A stretch of 6,603 nucleotides of DNA from CAYMKL01 sp964390805 (GCA_964390805.1 CAYMKL010000214.1:1-6603); one strand, 5' to 3'. Positions 1-6,025 are shown, counted from the first letter of the stretch. Made by a program: numbers and translations. Notes: generated from the sequence alone by a model not told the origin.

Positions 1-53
1 AACTGCTACAAATATGCGCTTAGATTTGGTGTAAACCTTTCACTGCTACACGA

Positions 54-102
54 CAGGTATTGGATATTAGGTATTGGAGATCAATATCTAGTATCCAATA
101 TC
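54..102 (-). repeat. Degenerate heptamer array with inverted halves, 3' of the DinB gene
   Basis: Read on the minus strand this is seven consecutive 7-mers: GATATTG, GATACTA, GATATTG, ATCTCCA, ATACCTA, ATATCCA, ATACCTG. The second half is roughly the inverse of the first, so 58-76 pairs with 82-100 over 19 positions around the 5-nt loop GAGAT. The only two imperfect positions are G-U wobbles if the plus strand is transcribed and A-C mismatches if the minus strand is. There is no T tract after the stem, so it is not a classic terminator. The 7-mer CACGACA flanks the array at 49-55 and 109-115, the second copy overlapping the DinB stop codon. The remaining bases 1-53 hold only a direct repeat ACTGCTACA (2-10 and 42-50). 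Confidence 0.75.
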
Positions 103-107
103 TAGTC

Positions 108-599
108 TCACGACAATCGCTCGTACCAGAAGGGCGAAGGCTTGCCTTGCCCCTTGTTCCACAACTGATAGGTGAGTTGGATATGGCCCAGGTGGAGGGC
201 GGTGTGGTCAATGACGTGCAGGATACACCAGCGAACTGGGATCGTCCGGCCCCTCGCCTGCCGCGTACCATCCAGATGGGCTTCGGTCAGGGTTGCGAAC
301 ACCTTTCGCGTCTCCGCCCCGGTATCCTCCAGGAGATGGACAAGCTGGGAGGCATCGCTGGCCTGGGCAGCGAATTCAGCGTCGCGGTCTCGGGTGGGAG
401 GGTGTCCGCCCACCACCTCGCCGATCCAGAAATGCTCCGCGCCGGCGATGTGGGTTGCCAGGACAGCCAAGGAGTTCGTTTCGTCGCCTTCGATGGGGCG
501 CCAGTTCAGAGCCTCCGCTGGCAGATCGGTGATCAAATCACGAGCCTGACCCCGCAAGTCTTCGATTCGCTGCAAGTAGTTGTTCAACTCTGATAGCAT
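108..599 (-). CDS. DinB-family (four-helix, putative metal-dependent) protein
   Basis: The product is 163 residues, a normal length for the DinB/YfiT-like superfamily, whose members are four-helix bundles with a three-His metal site and, where known, act as thiol-dependent transferases or hydrolases. The visible pattern fits: ATHIAGAEHFW near residues 48-58 supplies His50, and HVIDHTALHLGHI at 128-140 supplies His132 and His136, with His128 and His139 nearby. It is a soluble cytoplasmic protein without signal peptide or membrane segment. Start: the reading frame stays open far upstream to 1217, but only because it runs through a 123-bp repeat array and an off-frame part of the NmrA gene. The ATG at 599 has an AAAGGAGG site 8 nt upstream and begins the family-like sequence, so it is the real start. 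Substrate and thiol cofactor cannot be read from the sequence. Confidence 0.9.
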   Translation of the reverse strand: MLSELNNYLQRIEDLRGQARDLITDLPAEALNWRPIEGDETNSLAVLATHIAGAEHFWIGEVVGGHPPTRDRDAEFAAQASDASQLVHLLEDTGAETRKVFATLTEAHLDGTRQARGRTIPVRWCILHVIDHTALHLGHIQLTYQLWNKGQGKPSPFWYERLS

Positions 600-607
600 C
601 TTGGGCC

Positions 608-615
608 CCTCCTTT
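608..615 (-). promoter_or_regulatory. Ribosome binding site fixing the DinB start
   Basis: AAAGGAGG on the minus strand, 8 nt before the ATG at 599. It decides the start against the much longer open frame that continues through the repeats. The edge of the 123-bp repeat block at about 622 lies only some 6 bp upstream of this site, so the native promoter of the DinB gene, if it had its own, has been displaced or lies inside the repeats. Confidence 0.8.
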
Positions 616-621
616 GCCACT

Positions 622-1043
622 CCGCCCGAGGCTGATCCTTCGACCCTTCGACAAGGCTCACGGCAGGCCCTGCTCACGACAGGCGCCGTCGGGCTCAGCA
701 CACAAAGGCCTATCGGCCTGCCAGATTCAGCCCCGACGGGAGCTTTGTAGACTAAGCCTGGGGCTTGAGCGCAGCGAAGCCCCTGGCGGACGCCGCCCGA
801 GGCTAAAGCCATCGGGCTCAGCATACAAAGGCCTATCGGCCTGTCAAACCCAGCCCTGACGGGAGCTTCGTAGACTAAGCCTGGGGCTTGAGCGTAGCGG
901 AGCCCCTGGCGGACGCCGCCCGAGGCTAAAGCCATCGGGCTCAGCATACAAAGGCCTATCGGCCTGTCAAACCCAGCCCTGACGGGAGCTTCGTAGACTA
1001 AGCCTGGGGCTTGAGCGTAGCGGAGCCCCTGGCGGACGCCGCC
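622..1043. repeat. Tandem array of a 123-bp repeat (three units)
   Basis: Unit B is 798-920 and unit C is 921-1043; they appear identical over all 123 bp. Unit A (627-797, with matching bases back to about 622) is diverged by scattered substitutions and carries a 51-bp block at 634-684 where B and C have only AAA. Each unit contains several small inverted repeats, including AGGCCTATCGGCCT, AAGCCTGGGGCTT and GGGGCT...AGCCCC. The period equals 41 codons, so frames without a stop in one unit stay open through the array and create long spurious ORFs. The array fills the whole gap between the NmrA and DinB genes and extends 43 coding bases into the NmrA gene. No transposase is present. It could be a structured interspersed repeat that duplicated in place; I do not recognise the family. 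Confidence 0.92.
634..684. repeat. Short TTCGAC/GCTCACG-type repeat nested in unit A
   Basis: This 51-bp block interrupts the otherwise colinear first copy of the 123-bp repeat. It has its own short internal repeats: CCTTCGAC twice in tandem (637-644, 645-652), then GCTCACGGCAGGC (656-668) and GCTCACGACAGGC (672-684), 16 bp apart. From memory, runs of TTCGACAAGG...CTCA...CAGGC type occur in intergenic DNA of many environmental bacteria; I cannot name the family. The net gain over units B and C is 48 bp, a multiple of three. Confidence 0.65.
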
Positions 1044-1894
1044 TCCTGTACAACCCGTTCGACGAAAGCGGCGAAAGTCTTCGGAGGCCGACCAAGCAGC
1101 CAGCCCAGCACCCGAGGATTGCCCCAGAACCCGTGGCGCTCGTAGTAGCGGAACATCTTGACCAGGGTCTCGACCTGATAGTCGCCCAGGCCGGATTCCC
1201 TGGCCTCCTTCTTCCACATTTCCAGCGGCACGGCCTCGGTGCGGACCGCACGCCCCAGTTGCTGGCTCAGGATGGCGGCGACCTCGGTCTGGGACAACAC
1301 GTCAGCGCTGGACAGCTCATAGGTAGCCCCTCCGTGCCCCGGCTCGGTGAGGACGATGGCGGCTGCCTCGGCCACGTCCTCCAGGTCAACCATGCCCAAG
1401 CGAGTCTCCACGGCGTAGGGCACAGGGTACACGCCTTGCTCCAGGATCCGCTCCCAGTGGGCCAAGACGTTCTGCATGTAGGCCACGGGCTGTAGGATAG
1501 TGTAGTTCAATCCCGACTGAAAAAGCTGTTCCTCTACCCGCATCTTCAGCCAGTGGTGCGGCATGGCCTCCACCTGGGGGTGCAGCACCGAGTGGTAGAC
1601 AAAGTGCTCCACCCCCGCCGAACGAGCGGCAGCGATGGCGGTCTGGGCGATGGCAACCTCCTCGGGGTGCACGTTGGGGCAGATGTGGTAGATCGCCTGC
1701 ACCCCCTGAGTCGCCCGATCCATCGTCGCCTGGAGACGCATGTCACCGACGACGACTTGTTGCGCCCCCAGCTCTTCGACTGATTGCCCCTGCTCCGGAC
1801 GGCGTACCAGCGCCCGAACCGCTTCCCCGCTGGCGACCAGCGCCCGGATCACTGCCCGGCCCGTCTTGCCCGCCGCCCCAGTGACAAGTATCAT
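998..1894 (-). CDS. NmrA-like NAD(P)-binding Rossmann-fold protein
   Basis: The product is 298 residues and belongs to the atypical short-chain dehydrogenase / NmrA group, which includes NADPH sensors and NAD(P)H-dependent reductases. The dinucleotide loop is at the very N terminus (VTGAAGKTG, residues 4-12), followed by LVRRP (29-33), whose two Arg suggest NADP preference, and GDM at 50-52. There is no classical YxxxK; the matching helix reads HHWLKMRVEEQL (113-124) with SGLNYTILQP after it, as in NmrA/QOR2-type proteins. The C-terminal part (about 195-280) would form the substrate domain. The ATG at 1894 overlaps the stop of the upstream phosphatase-fold gene as ATGA and has no strong ribosome site, so it is probably translated by coupling. 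Oddity: residues 285-298 and the TAG stop are encoded by the 123-bp repeat, so the native end has been replaced. Confidence 0.92.
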   Translation of the reverse strand: MILVTGAAGKTGRAVIRALVASGEAVRALVRRPEQGQSVEELGAQQVVVGDMRLQATMDRATQGVQAIYHICPNVHPEEVAIAQTAIAAARSAGVEHFVYHSVLHPQVEAMPHHWLKMRVEEQLFQSGLNYTILQPVAYMQNVLAHWERILEQGVYPVPYAVETRLGMVDLEDVAEAAAIVLTEPGHGGATYELSSADVLSQTEVAAILSQQLGRAVRTEAVPLEMWKKEARESGLGDYQVETLVKMFRYYERHGFWGNPRVLGWLLGRPPKTFAAFVERVVQEAASARGSATLKPQA

Positions 1895-2799
1895 ATGGCA
1901 TCACGTGGGGGCAGGCCGAACACAGCTCTCACAGCTCTGTGATCTGACGCACACTTGCCAAGGATCTTTCCTACGATCTCGGCCTCCAGTAGGTCAGGGC
2001 CCTGACAACCAGCATCGCCGGCGCTCAATGCGCTGCCTGATGGCGTGTCTTGCGGCCCCCTCCAGACGAAGATGTAGTCAATTCGGTTTCTTCCCGTGCT
2101 CTCGTCCTTATTGCTACAGACCGTTCCACTCTGCGACTGGGGATGAAGTTCTCGAAACGCATCGAACACGGGCACCGGAGAGCTGGCATAGACACGGACG
2201 TCGCTACTCTGGGGGATGCACGCTCCTCCTGTTAGATACCGAATCGGCGTGTCGTCTTCGGTTGCGTTGAAGTCGCCCGTGATGATGAAGTAATCGTCGT
2301 GACTTCGTTGGTTGATCGTCTCGGTGAGGAGCAAGACACTGCGCCATCGCGCCAGGTCGGGATCAGCTGCGCCCCCATCGTGATTGAGGTGCAGGTTGTA
2401 TACGTAGAACCCCTGCCCCGTTGATTTCTCAAGTAGCCTCACCCAGGTTGTCATGCGGGGCTGGTAGAGGTTTCCCCAGCTACTTCCACCTTTCGATGCC
2501 TGGCCTGGGGTTTCCGAAAACCAGAAGTGTCCTGATGCGTCAAGCTCGAACCGGGCCTTTCGATACAGGATCGCAGCCGATTCGCCCTGCCTGTCTCCAT
2601 CATCACGTCCGACGCCAACGTAGTCGTATCGCGGGAGCGCCTCAACGAGTTCCTGCACCTGCGTGATATACGCTTCCTGTAACCCCACGACATCGGGGTC
2701 ATTCAAGTCTATGGTACGAATAGCAAGGTCCTTCCTGCTAGACCAACCAGGCAAGGCCCTATCTTCGCTGGATGCATCATGGTAGATGTTGAAGCTCAT
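1891..2799 (-). CDS. Endonuclease/exonuclease/phosphatase-family hydrolase
   Basis: The product is 302 residues with the full set of marks of the DNase I / exonuclease III / sphingomyelinase fold, metal-dependent phosphodiesterases acting on nucleic acids, phospholipids or inositol phosphates. In order: MSFNIYHD (Asn4), VVGLQEA (Glu42), VYNLHLNHD (His137), ITGDFNAT (Asp176, Asn178), RIDYIFV (Asp241) and CASDHRAV (Asp286-His287). All catalytic positions are present, so it should be active. The segment between Asp241 and Ser285 is long and contains Cys265 and Cys283; Cys194 and Cys228 are elsewhere. No signal peptide is seen, so it should be cytoplasmic. The ATG at 2799 gives the N terminus usual for the family. 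The frame stays open upstream to 2883, including a possible TTG at 2829, but that part is a heptamer array. GC content appears lower than in the neighbouring catabolic genes. The substrate is not predictable. Confidence 0.9.
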   Translation of the reverse strand: MSFNIYHDASSEDRALPGWSSRKDLAIRTIDLNDPDVVGLQEAYITQVQELVEALPRYDYVGVGRDDGDRQGESAAILYRKARFELDASGHFWFSETPGQASKGGSSWGNLYQPRMTTWVRLLEKSTGQGFYVYNLHLNHDGGAADPDLARWRSVLLLTETINQRSHDDYFIITGDFNATEDDTPIRYLTGGACIPQSSDVRVYASSPVPVFDAFRELHPQSQSGTVCSNKDESTGRNRIDYIFVWRGPQDTPSGSALSAGDAGCQGPDLLEAEIVGKILGKCASDHRAVRAVFGLPPRDAI

Positions 2800-2806
2800 G
2801 ACCTCG

Positions 2807-2841
2807 ACTAACCAACTTCCAATCTTCAACCTCCAACCTCC
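2807..2841 (-). repeat. Heptamer tandem array, single orientation
   Basis: On the minus strand five 7-mers follow each other directly: GGAGGTT, GGAGGTT, GAAGATT, GGAAGTT, GGTTAGT. The array starts 5 bp after the stop codon of the cyclase-family gene and ends 7 bp before the start of the phosphatase-fold gene, so it makes up nearly the whole 47-bp gap. Unlike the other two heptamer arrays in the window it has no inverted half and forms no obvious hairpin. Its GGAGG cores resemble ribosome binding sites, but they lie 32 nt or more from the ATG at 2799, too far to serve it. Confidence 0.65.
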
Positions 2842-2846
2842 GGCCT

Positions 2847-4520
2847 CTAGTCCCCCTCTTTGAAGGCCACAAACCGCCCCCACATGGATGCCGTTTCCAT
2901 CCCCTTCTGCTGGTAGCAGCCGATGTAGTAGCGGCCGCTGGGCGCAGCGGCGATGTCCTTGCCCAGGTTCTCAGCGTGGACGATTTTCTTCGGGAAGAGG
3001 TTCAGGTGCATGTCCTGGTAGAACTGGTCCAGAGGATACATCTCGTCCCAGTCCTTGCCAAAGGACTCGATCAGCTTGCGATTGGCCTCCTCGAAGGTCT
3101 TGGGATGCCAGACTCGCTGGATGGTGTTCATGGGATGATCCGCGCTCACGGCATCCACCCCGATCCACTTAATCTCCTTGTCCACGCACCACTGGGCGAA
3201 GTCGGGGGAAGGCCCAGGGTGCTTGATCATGTAGCGAAATTCGTCGGAGTCGGGGCTGTTCCAGCCGTACTTGTGCCAGCCGGTCTTGATGATGAGGATG
3301 TCGCCCTGGCGGACCTCCACGGCGTCTTCGATCATCTGAGGCGTGTACACGCTGGCATCGCTGACCTGGTCGGAGATGTCGGCGATGACGCCTGGCCCCA
3401 CCCATTCTTCCAGCGGCACCTGGCCGATGGTGCGGCCCGCCGGCCAGAAGTGCTTCTCGCCGTCCATGTGGGTCGCCAGGTGGAAGCTGGCGGCGCAGAG
3501 GGCGCCGTTTCTCCCTAGGCCGAAGCTTTGGCCGCCGACCCGCTTGGTGTACTTGACGCTCAACGGCTCGTAATTGGCCCACTGGGGGGTCTGAACGCTG
3601 AAGGGCAGGGTCATGTCAATCATCTCTGCTGAGTCCATCACCTGGAAGAACTCGTCCTCGCTCATCCCGTCGGGCGGCTGCAGGGCGCAGACGCGCGACC
3701 AGGCGGTTCCCACTTCCATGAAGGGGATAGGGTGGATCATGACCCAGGCTCGCTGGTTGTTCAGCTCGTTTATGTCGCCCACGATGGATTCGGCCAGCAG
3801 CAGATGGGCCTTGGGCATGGTGACGTGGGTCAACTGGTAGTATTCATCCGGCGGGAACATCTCGTCCCACGTCTTGCCGTAGTCCGCCACCAGCTTCGCC
3901 TCGGCCTTCTCGAACTCGCCCGCGTGCATGTAGCGTAGGTTGGTGTTCATGGGATGCTCAGCGCAGCCGCAGTCCACGCCGACGACCTTGAGCTTCTTGT
4001 CCAGCGCCCACTTGAAGAAATCGGGCGAGGGGCCGGGGTGCCGCAGCAGGAAGCCGAATTCCTTGGACTCCACCCCGCCCTGGGCCTGCGGGCTGTACAC
4101 ATCGGGCTGATCCCACGAGTACTTGTGGTAGCCGGTGTTGATGATCAGGATGTCGCCCTCTTTGACCGTGGCCCGGCTTTCGATCATCGCGGGGGTGTAC
4201 AGGCCGTAGTCAGACACCAGGTCGGAGATGTCCACCACCACCCCAGGTCCGCACAGATCCTCCAGCGGAACATCGGCGATGGCTCTGGCCCCGGAGTGGA
4301 AGGCCCGTTCACCCACCAGGTGCGTGCCCACCGTGTTGCTCCATCTGATGAACTGCCCGTTGGCCCCCAGCCCTCCACCGTAGGCGCCGGTCACGCGCTT
4401 GAAGAAGTGGATCTCCAGTGCCTTTTCGCCCGGCCATGGCGGCGTAAAGATGCTGCAGCCTTGGGTCAGATCGTATAGCTTTGCTTCGTCCATGGTCTTG
4501 ATGAATTGTTCGCGGTTCAT
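2847..4520 (-). CDS. Tandem-domain cyclase-family (kynurenine formamidase-like) hydrolase
   Basis: The product is 557 residues, about twice a normal cyclase-family protein (Pfam PF04199: kynurenine formamidase, isatin hydrolase; metal-dependent amide hydrolysis). It is two homologous domains, about residues 8-275 and 293-550, sharing GPGVxxDISDxVSD, YTPxMIE, GDILIIxTGxHKY, HPGPSPDF, GVD and HPMNT. The C-terminal domain keeps the HxxTHxDxxxH metal motif (His347, His351, Asp353, His357) plus His505 and Glu517. In the N-terminal domain the same motif reads TxxTHxVxxxA (Thr63, His67, Val69, Ala73): three of four ligands are gone, although His232 and Glu244 remain. The C-terminal half is therefore probably catalytic and the N-terminal half structural or substrate-selective. 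No signal peptide is visible. The ATG at 4520 has AAGGAG six bases upstream. The substrate is unknown; the DUF1116 gene upstream suggests amide or N-heterocycle catabolism. Confidence 0.92.
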   Translation of the reverse strand: MNREQFIKTMDEAKLYDLTQGCSIFTPPWPGEKALEIHFFKRVTGAYGGGLGANGQFIRWSNTVGTHLVGERAFHSGARAIADVPLEDLCGPGVVVDISDLVSDYGLYTPAMIESRATVKEGDILIINTGYHKYSWDQPDVYSPQAQGGVESKEFGFLLRHPGPSPDFFKWALDKKLKVVGVDCGCAEHPMNTNLRYMHAGEFEKAEAKLVADYGKTWDEMFPPDEYYQLTHVTMPKAHLLLAESIVGDINELNNQRAWVMIHPIPFMEVGTAWSRVCALQPPDGMSEDEFFQVMDSAEMIDMTLPFSVQTPQWANYEPLSVKYTKRVGGQSFGLGRNGALCAASFHLATHMDGEKHFWPAGRTIGQVPLEEWVGPGVIADISDQVSDASVYTPQMIEDAVEVRQGDILIIKTGWHKYGWNSPDSDEFRYMIKHPGPSPDFAQWCVDKEIKWIGVDAVSADHPMNTIQRVWHPKTFEEANRKLIESFGKDWDEMYPLDQFYQDMHLNLFPKKIVHAENLGKDIAAAPSGRYYIGCYQQKGMETASMWGRFVAFKEGD

Positions 4521-4555
4521 GTGTTGCTCCTTTTCTTCGTTTTGCTTCTGCTCTA

Positions 4556-4678
4556 CTTTCCGCTAAGTTGGGCTTTTGAGCCGTTTTGGACAGCTTTTCG
4601 CTATGAAGCCCACGACATATAGTGCTTTCAATATCAGTCTGGCTACCACATGTAGTGCTTTGGCAAGTTAGCGGAAAC
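4556..4678. mobile_element. Putative TA-flanked MITE-like element (no transposase)
   Basis: The 123-bp segment starts with CTTTCCGCTAA (4556-4566) and ends with TTAGCGGAAAC (4668-4678), an inverted repeat matching at 10 of 11 positions. The dinucleotide TA lies directly outside each end (4554-4555 and 4679-4680), as expected for a target duplication of IS630/Tc1-mariner type elements. Inside are a small GGCT-TTTG-AGCC hairpin (4571-4582) and two 14-bp direct repeats (4615-4628, 4648-4661). It carries no coding potential and sits between the DUF1116 stop and the cyclase-family start, so it may supply or disturb the promoter of the latter. The short ends and a 2-bp duplication leave room for chance; no matching transposase is in the window. 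Confidence 0.5.
4611..4661. promoter_or_regulatory. Two near-palindromic sites 33 bp apart, NrdR-box-like
   Basis: The plus strand shows ACATATAGTGCTTT (4615-4628) and ACATGTAGTGCTTT (4648-4661), 33 bp or about three helical turns apart. Extended leftwards they read CACGACATATAGTG and TACCACATGTAGTG, each differing at about two positions from CACTACATATAGTG-type NrdR boxes, which normally occur as pairs three turns apart before ribonucleotide reductase genes. The next gene downstream on the minus strand is the cyclase-family gene, whose start is about 90 bp away; no nrd gene is in view. The sites also lie inside the TA-flanked element, so they may be internal repeats of that element rather than operators. 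Confidence 0.35.
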
Positions 4679-4694
4679 TAAAGTTCTGAATACT

Positions 4695-4750
4695 GCGTAA
4701 AACGTCAAACGTGATGCGTGATGATTACGTCTTACGTTTCACGTTTTACG
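4695..4750 (-). repeat. Heptamer array with inverted halves, 3' of the DUF1116 gene
   Basis: Directly after the DUF1116 stop codon the minus strand reads eight 7-mers: CGTAAAA, CGTGAAA, CGTAAGA, CGTAATC, ATCACGC, ATCACGT, TTGACGT, TTTACGC. The last ones are the inverse of the first, so the RNA can form a 17-bp stem with one mismatch (CGTAAAACGT paired with ACGTTTTACG, then six more pairs) and a loop of about 20 nt. Its position immediately after the stop suggests a 3'-end hairpin that stabilises or terminates the DUF1116 message, but no T tract follows. The outer coordinate may be off by one base. Confidence 0.75.
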
Positions 4751-6025
4751 TTAGATCCCATACTGCTCCGCAAACGCCACCACCGCCTCCTCAAACATCG
4801 CCATCGGCGGCCGCACCAACCCAGCCCCAACCTGCCCTACGCCGGCGTCCTTGTGGGCGATGCCGGTGTTGACCCGTGGGGTGATGCCTGTCTGCACCAC
4901 TTTGCGGATGTCAATGCCGGTGGGCGTGCCGCGGAAGTCTAGCGGGGGGATGGTGAAGTACTTGTGCTCGGCGTGGCAGATCTCGTACATCTCCAGGGTG
5001 GCGTTGATGGCATCCTGGGGCGTGCCGCTGACGAAGGTGACGATGGCCGGCGCGCTGGCCATGGCGAAGCCGCCGATGCCCGCCGTCTCGGTGATGGTGC
5101 TGTCGCCGATGTCGCCGCTGGAGTCCTCGGCGGTGAAGCCGGGGAAGTAGAGGCCCTGGGGGATAGCCACTGGCGCGGTGAACCAGCGGTCTCCCAGCCC
5201 GCTGATGCGGATGCCGAAGTCGGTGCCGTTGCGGGCCATGACGGTCACAATGGTGCTGCCCTCTATCCCGTGGGCGGCGTCGGTCATGGCCTTGCAGGCC
5301 GCCATCACCGGGTTGAGCACACTCAGGGCGTTGTCCCCCAGGAAGCGCAGCACGTCCGAAGCGGTATCGGCGTCGGTGGCCTTGACGACGAAGGGGGCCA
5401 GCTTGGTGGTGTAAATGATGGAGCCGGCCTTGTTGCGGTTGTGCCCCTCGTCGCCCATGTGCAGCGCTTCAGCCAGCAGTGCGCGGATGTCAATGCCGCC
5501 GCTGGCCTCAATGGCGTCGGCCAGGACGGGGGCCATCACGTCCTCCATCCAGCGCAGCTTGGCCAGCACCTCCTCGCTGTACGCGCCGTAGCGCAGCACC
5601 TTGCCGTAGCCCTCGTTCAGGCCTGAGAAGCTGCGATTGCCGCCTGTGGTGAGCGTCGCTTCGCTTACAGTCGAACCATGGGTCTTGTTCTCGATGATGT
5701 AGACCGACATGGAAGGCGAGATGAGGCCCGCCATCGGCCCGGCGGCCCCGTGGTGGTGGCAGGGCTCCAGCTCGATCTCGCCCGATTCCACCAGGGCCTG
5801 GGCTTCCGCCTCGTTCGTCGCCTTCCCCTCGAAGATCAACGCTCCCGTGATCGCGCCCTGCATCGGCCCGGAGGCTCGTTCCCAGGTGATGGGTGGCCCG
5901 GCGTGCAGCAGCAGGTTATCCCGCATGTCCGGGATCACATCCCGCGCCTTGCCCAGCCCCACCAGCACCGGTCGAGCCTCCATCATTCGCTCTGTGGCTT
6001 CTGTGTTTGCTTGTTCGATGTTCAT
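4751..6025 (-). CDS. DUF1116 family protein (YlbE/AllG-like, oxamate carbamoyltransferase-type subunit)
   Basis: The product is 424 residues, close to E. coli YlbE (AllG). It carries the family's conserved blocks: CHHHGAAGPMAG (89-100), HMGDEGHNRN (189-198), the ARNGTDFGIRISGLGD block running to 285, GDSTITETAGIGGF (307-320) and a C-terminal Gly/His-rich block beginning GTPTGIDIRK (366-402). AllG works with FdrA (AllF) and AllH to transfer the carbamoyl group of oxamate to phosphate during anaerobic allantoin use, giving carbamoyl phosphate for ATP formation. The other two subunits are not in this window and could lie upstream. It is a cytoplasmic protein with no signal peptide. The ATG at 6025 has AAAGGAG seven bases upstream. 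The cyclase-family gene follows on the same strand after 230 bp. The exact substrate here is unproven; some DUF1116 proteins sit in unrelated amide-degradation clusters. Confidence 0.92.
   Translation of the reverse strand: MNIEQANTEATERMMEARPVLVGLGKARDVIPDMRDNLLLHAGPPITWERASGPMQGAITGALIFEGKATNEAEAQALVESGEIELEPCHHHGAAGPMAGLISPSMSVYIIENKTHGSTVSEATLTTGGNRSFSGLNEGYGKVLRYGAYSEEVLAKLRWMEDVMAPVLADAIEASGGIDIRALLAEALHMGDEGHNRNKAGSIIYTTKLAPFVVKATDADTASDVLRFLGDNALSVLNPVMAACKAMTDAAHGIEGSTIVTVMARNGTDFGIRISGLGDRWFTAPVAIPQGLYFPGFTAEDSSGDIGDSTITETAGIGGFAMASAPAIVTFVSGTPQDAINATLEMYEICHAEHKYFTIPPLDFRGTPTGIDIRKVVQTGITPRVNTGIAHKDAGVGQVGAGLVRPPMAMFEEAVVAFAEQYGI

Noticed and set aside
54..102. Rho-independent terminator for the DinB gene
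   Set aside because: The stem is AT-rich and lacks a following T tract on the minus strand; it fits the heptamer-array pattern better.
622..1043. CRISPR array
   Set aside because: The repeats are directly adjacent 123-bp units with no short repeat alternating with unique spacers.
108..1217. A 369-codon open frame ending in the DinB protein, with a 41-residue repeat in its N-terminal part
   Set aside because: Its first 50 or so codons are the off-frame shadow of the NmrA gene and the 41-residue repeat is only the 123-bp DNA repeat read in an open frame. A strong ribosome site fixes the DinB start at 599.
4964..5626. A 220-codon plus-strand frame opposite DUF1116
   Set aside because: It is an antisense shadow of a GC-rich gene; the translation is low-complexity Gly/Val/Ala/Asp-rich with no recognisable domain, while the minus strand carries a clear family.
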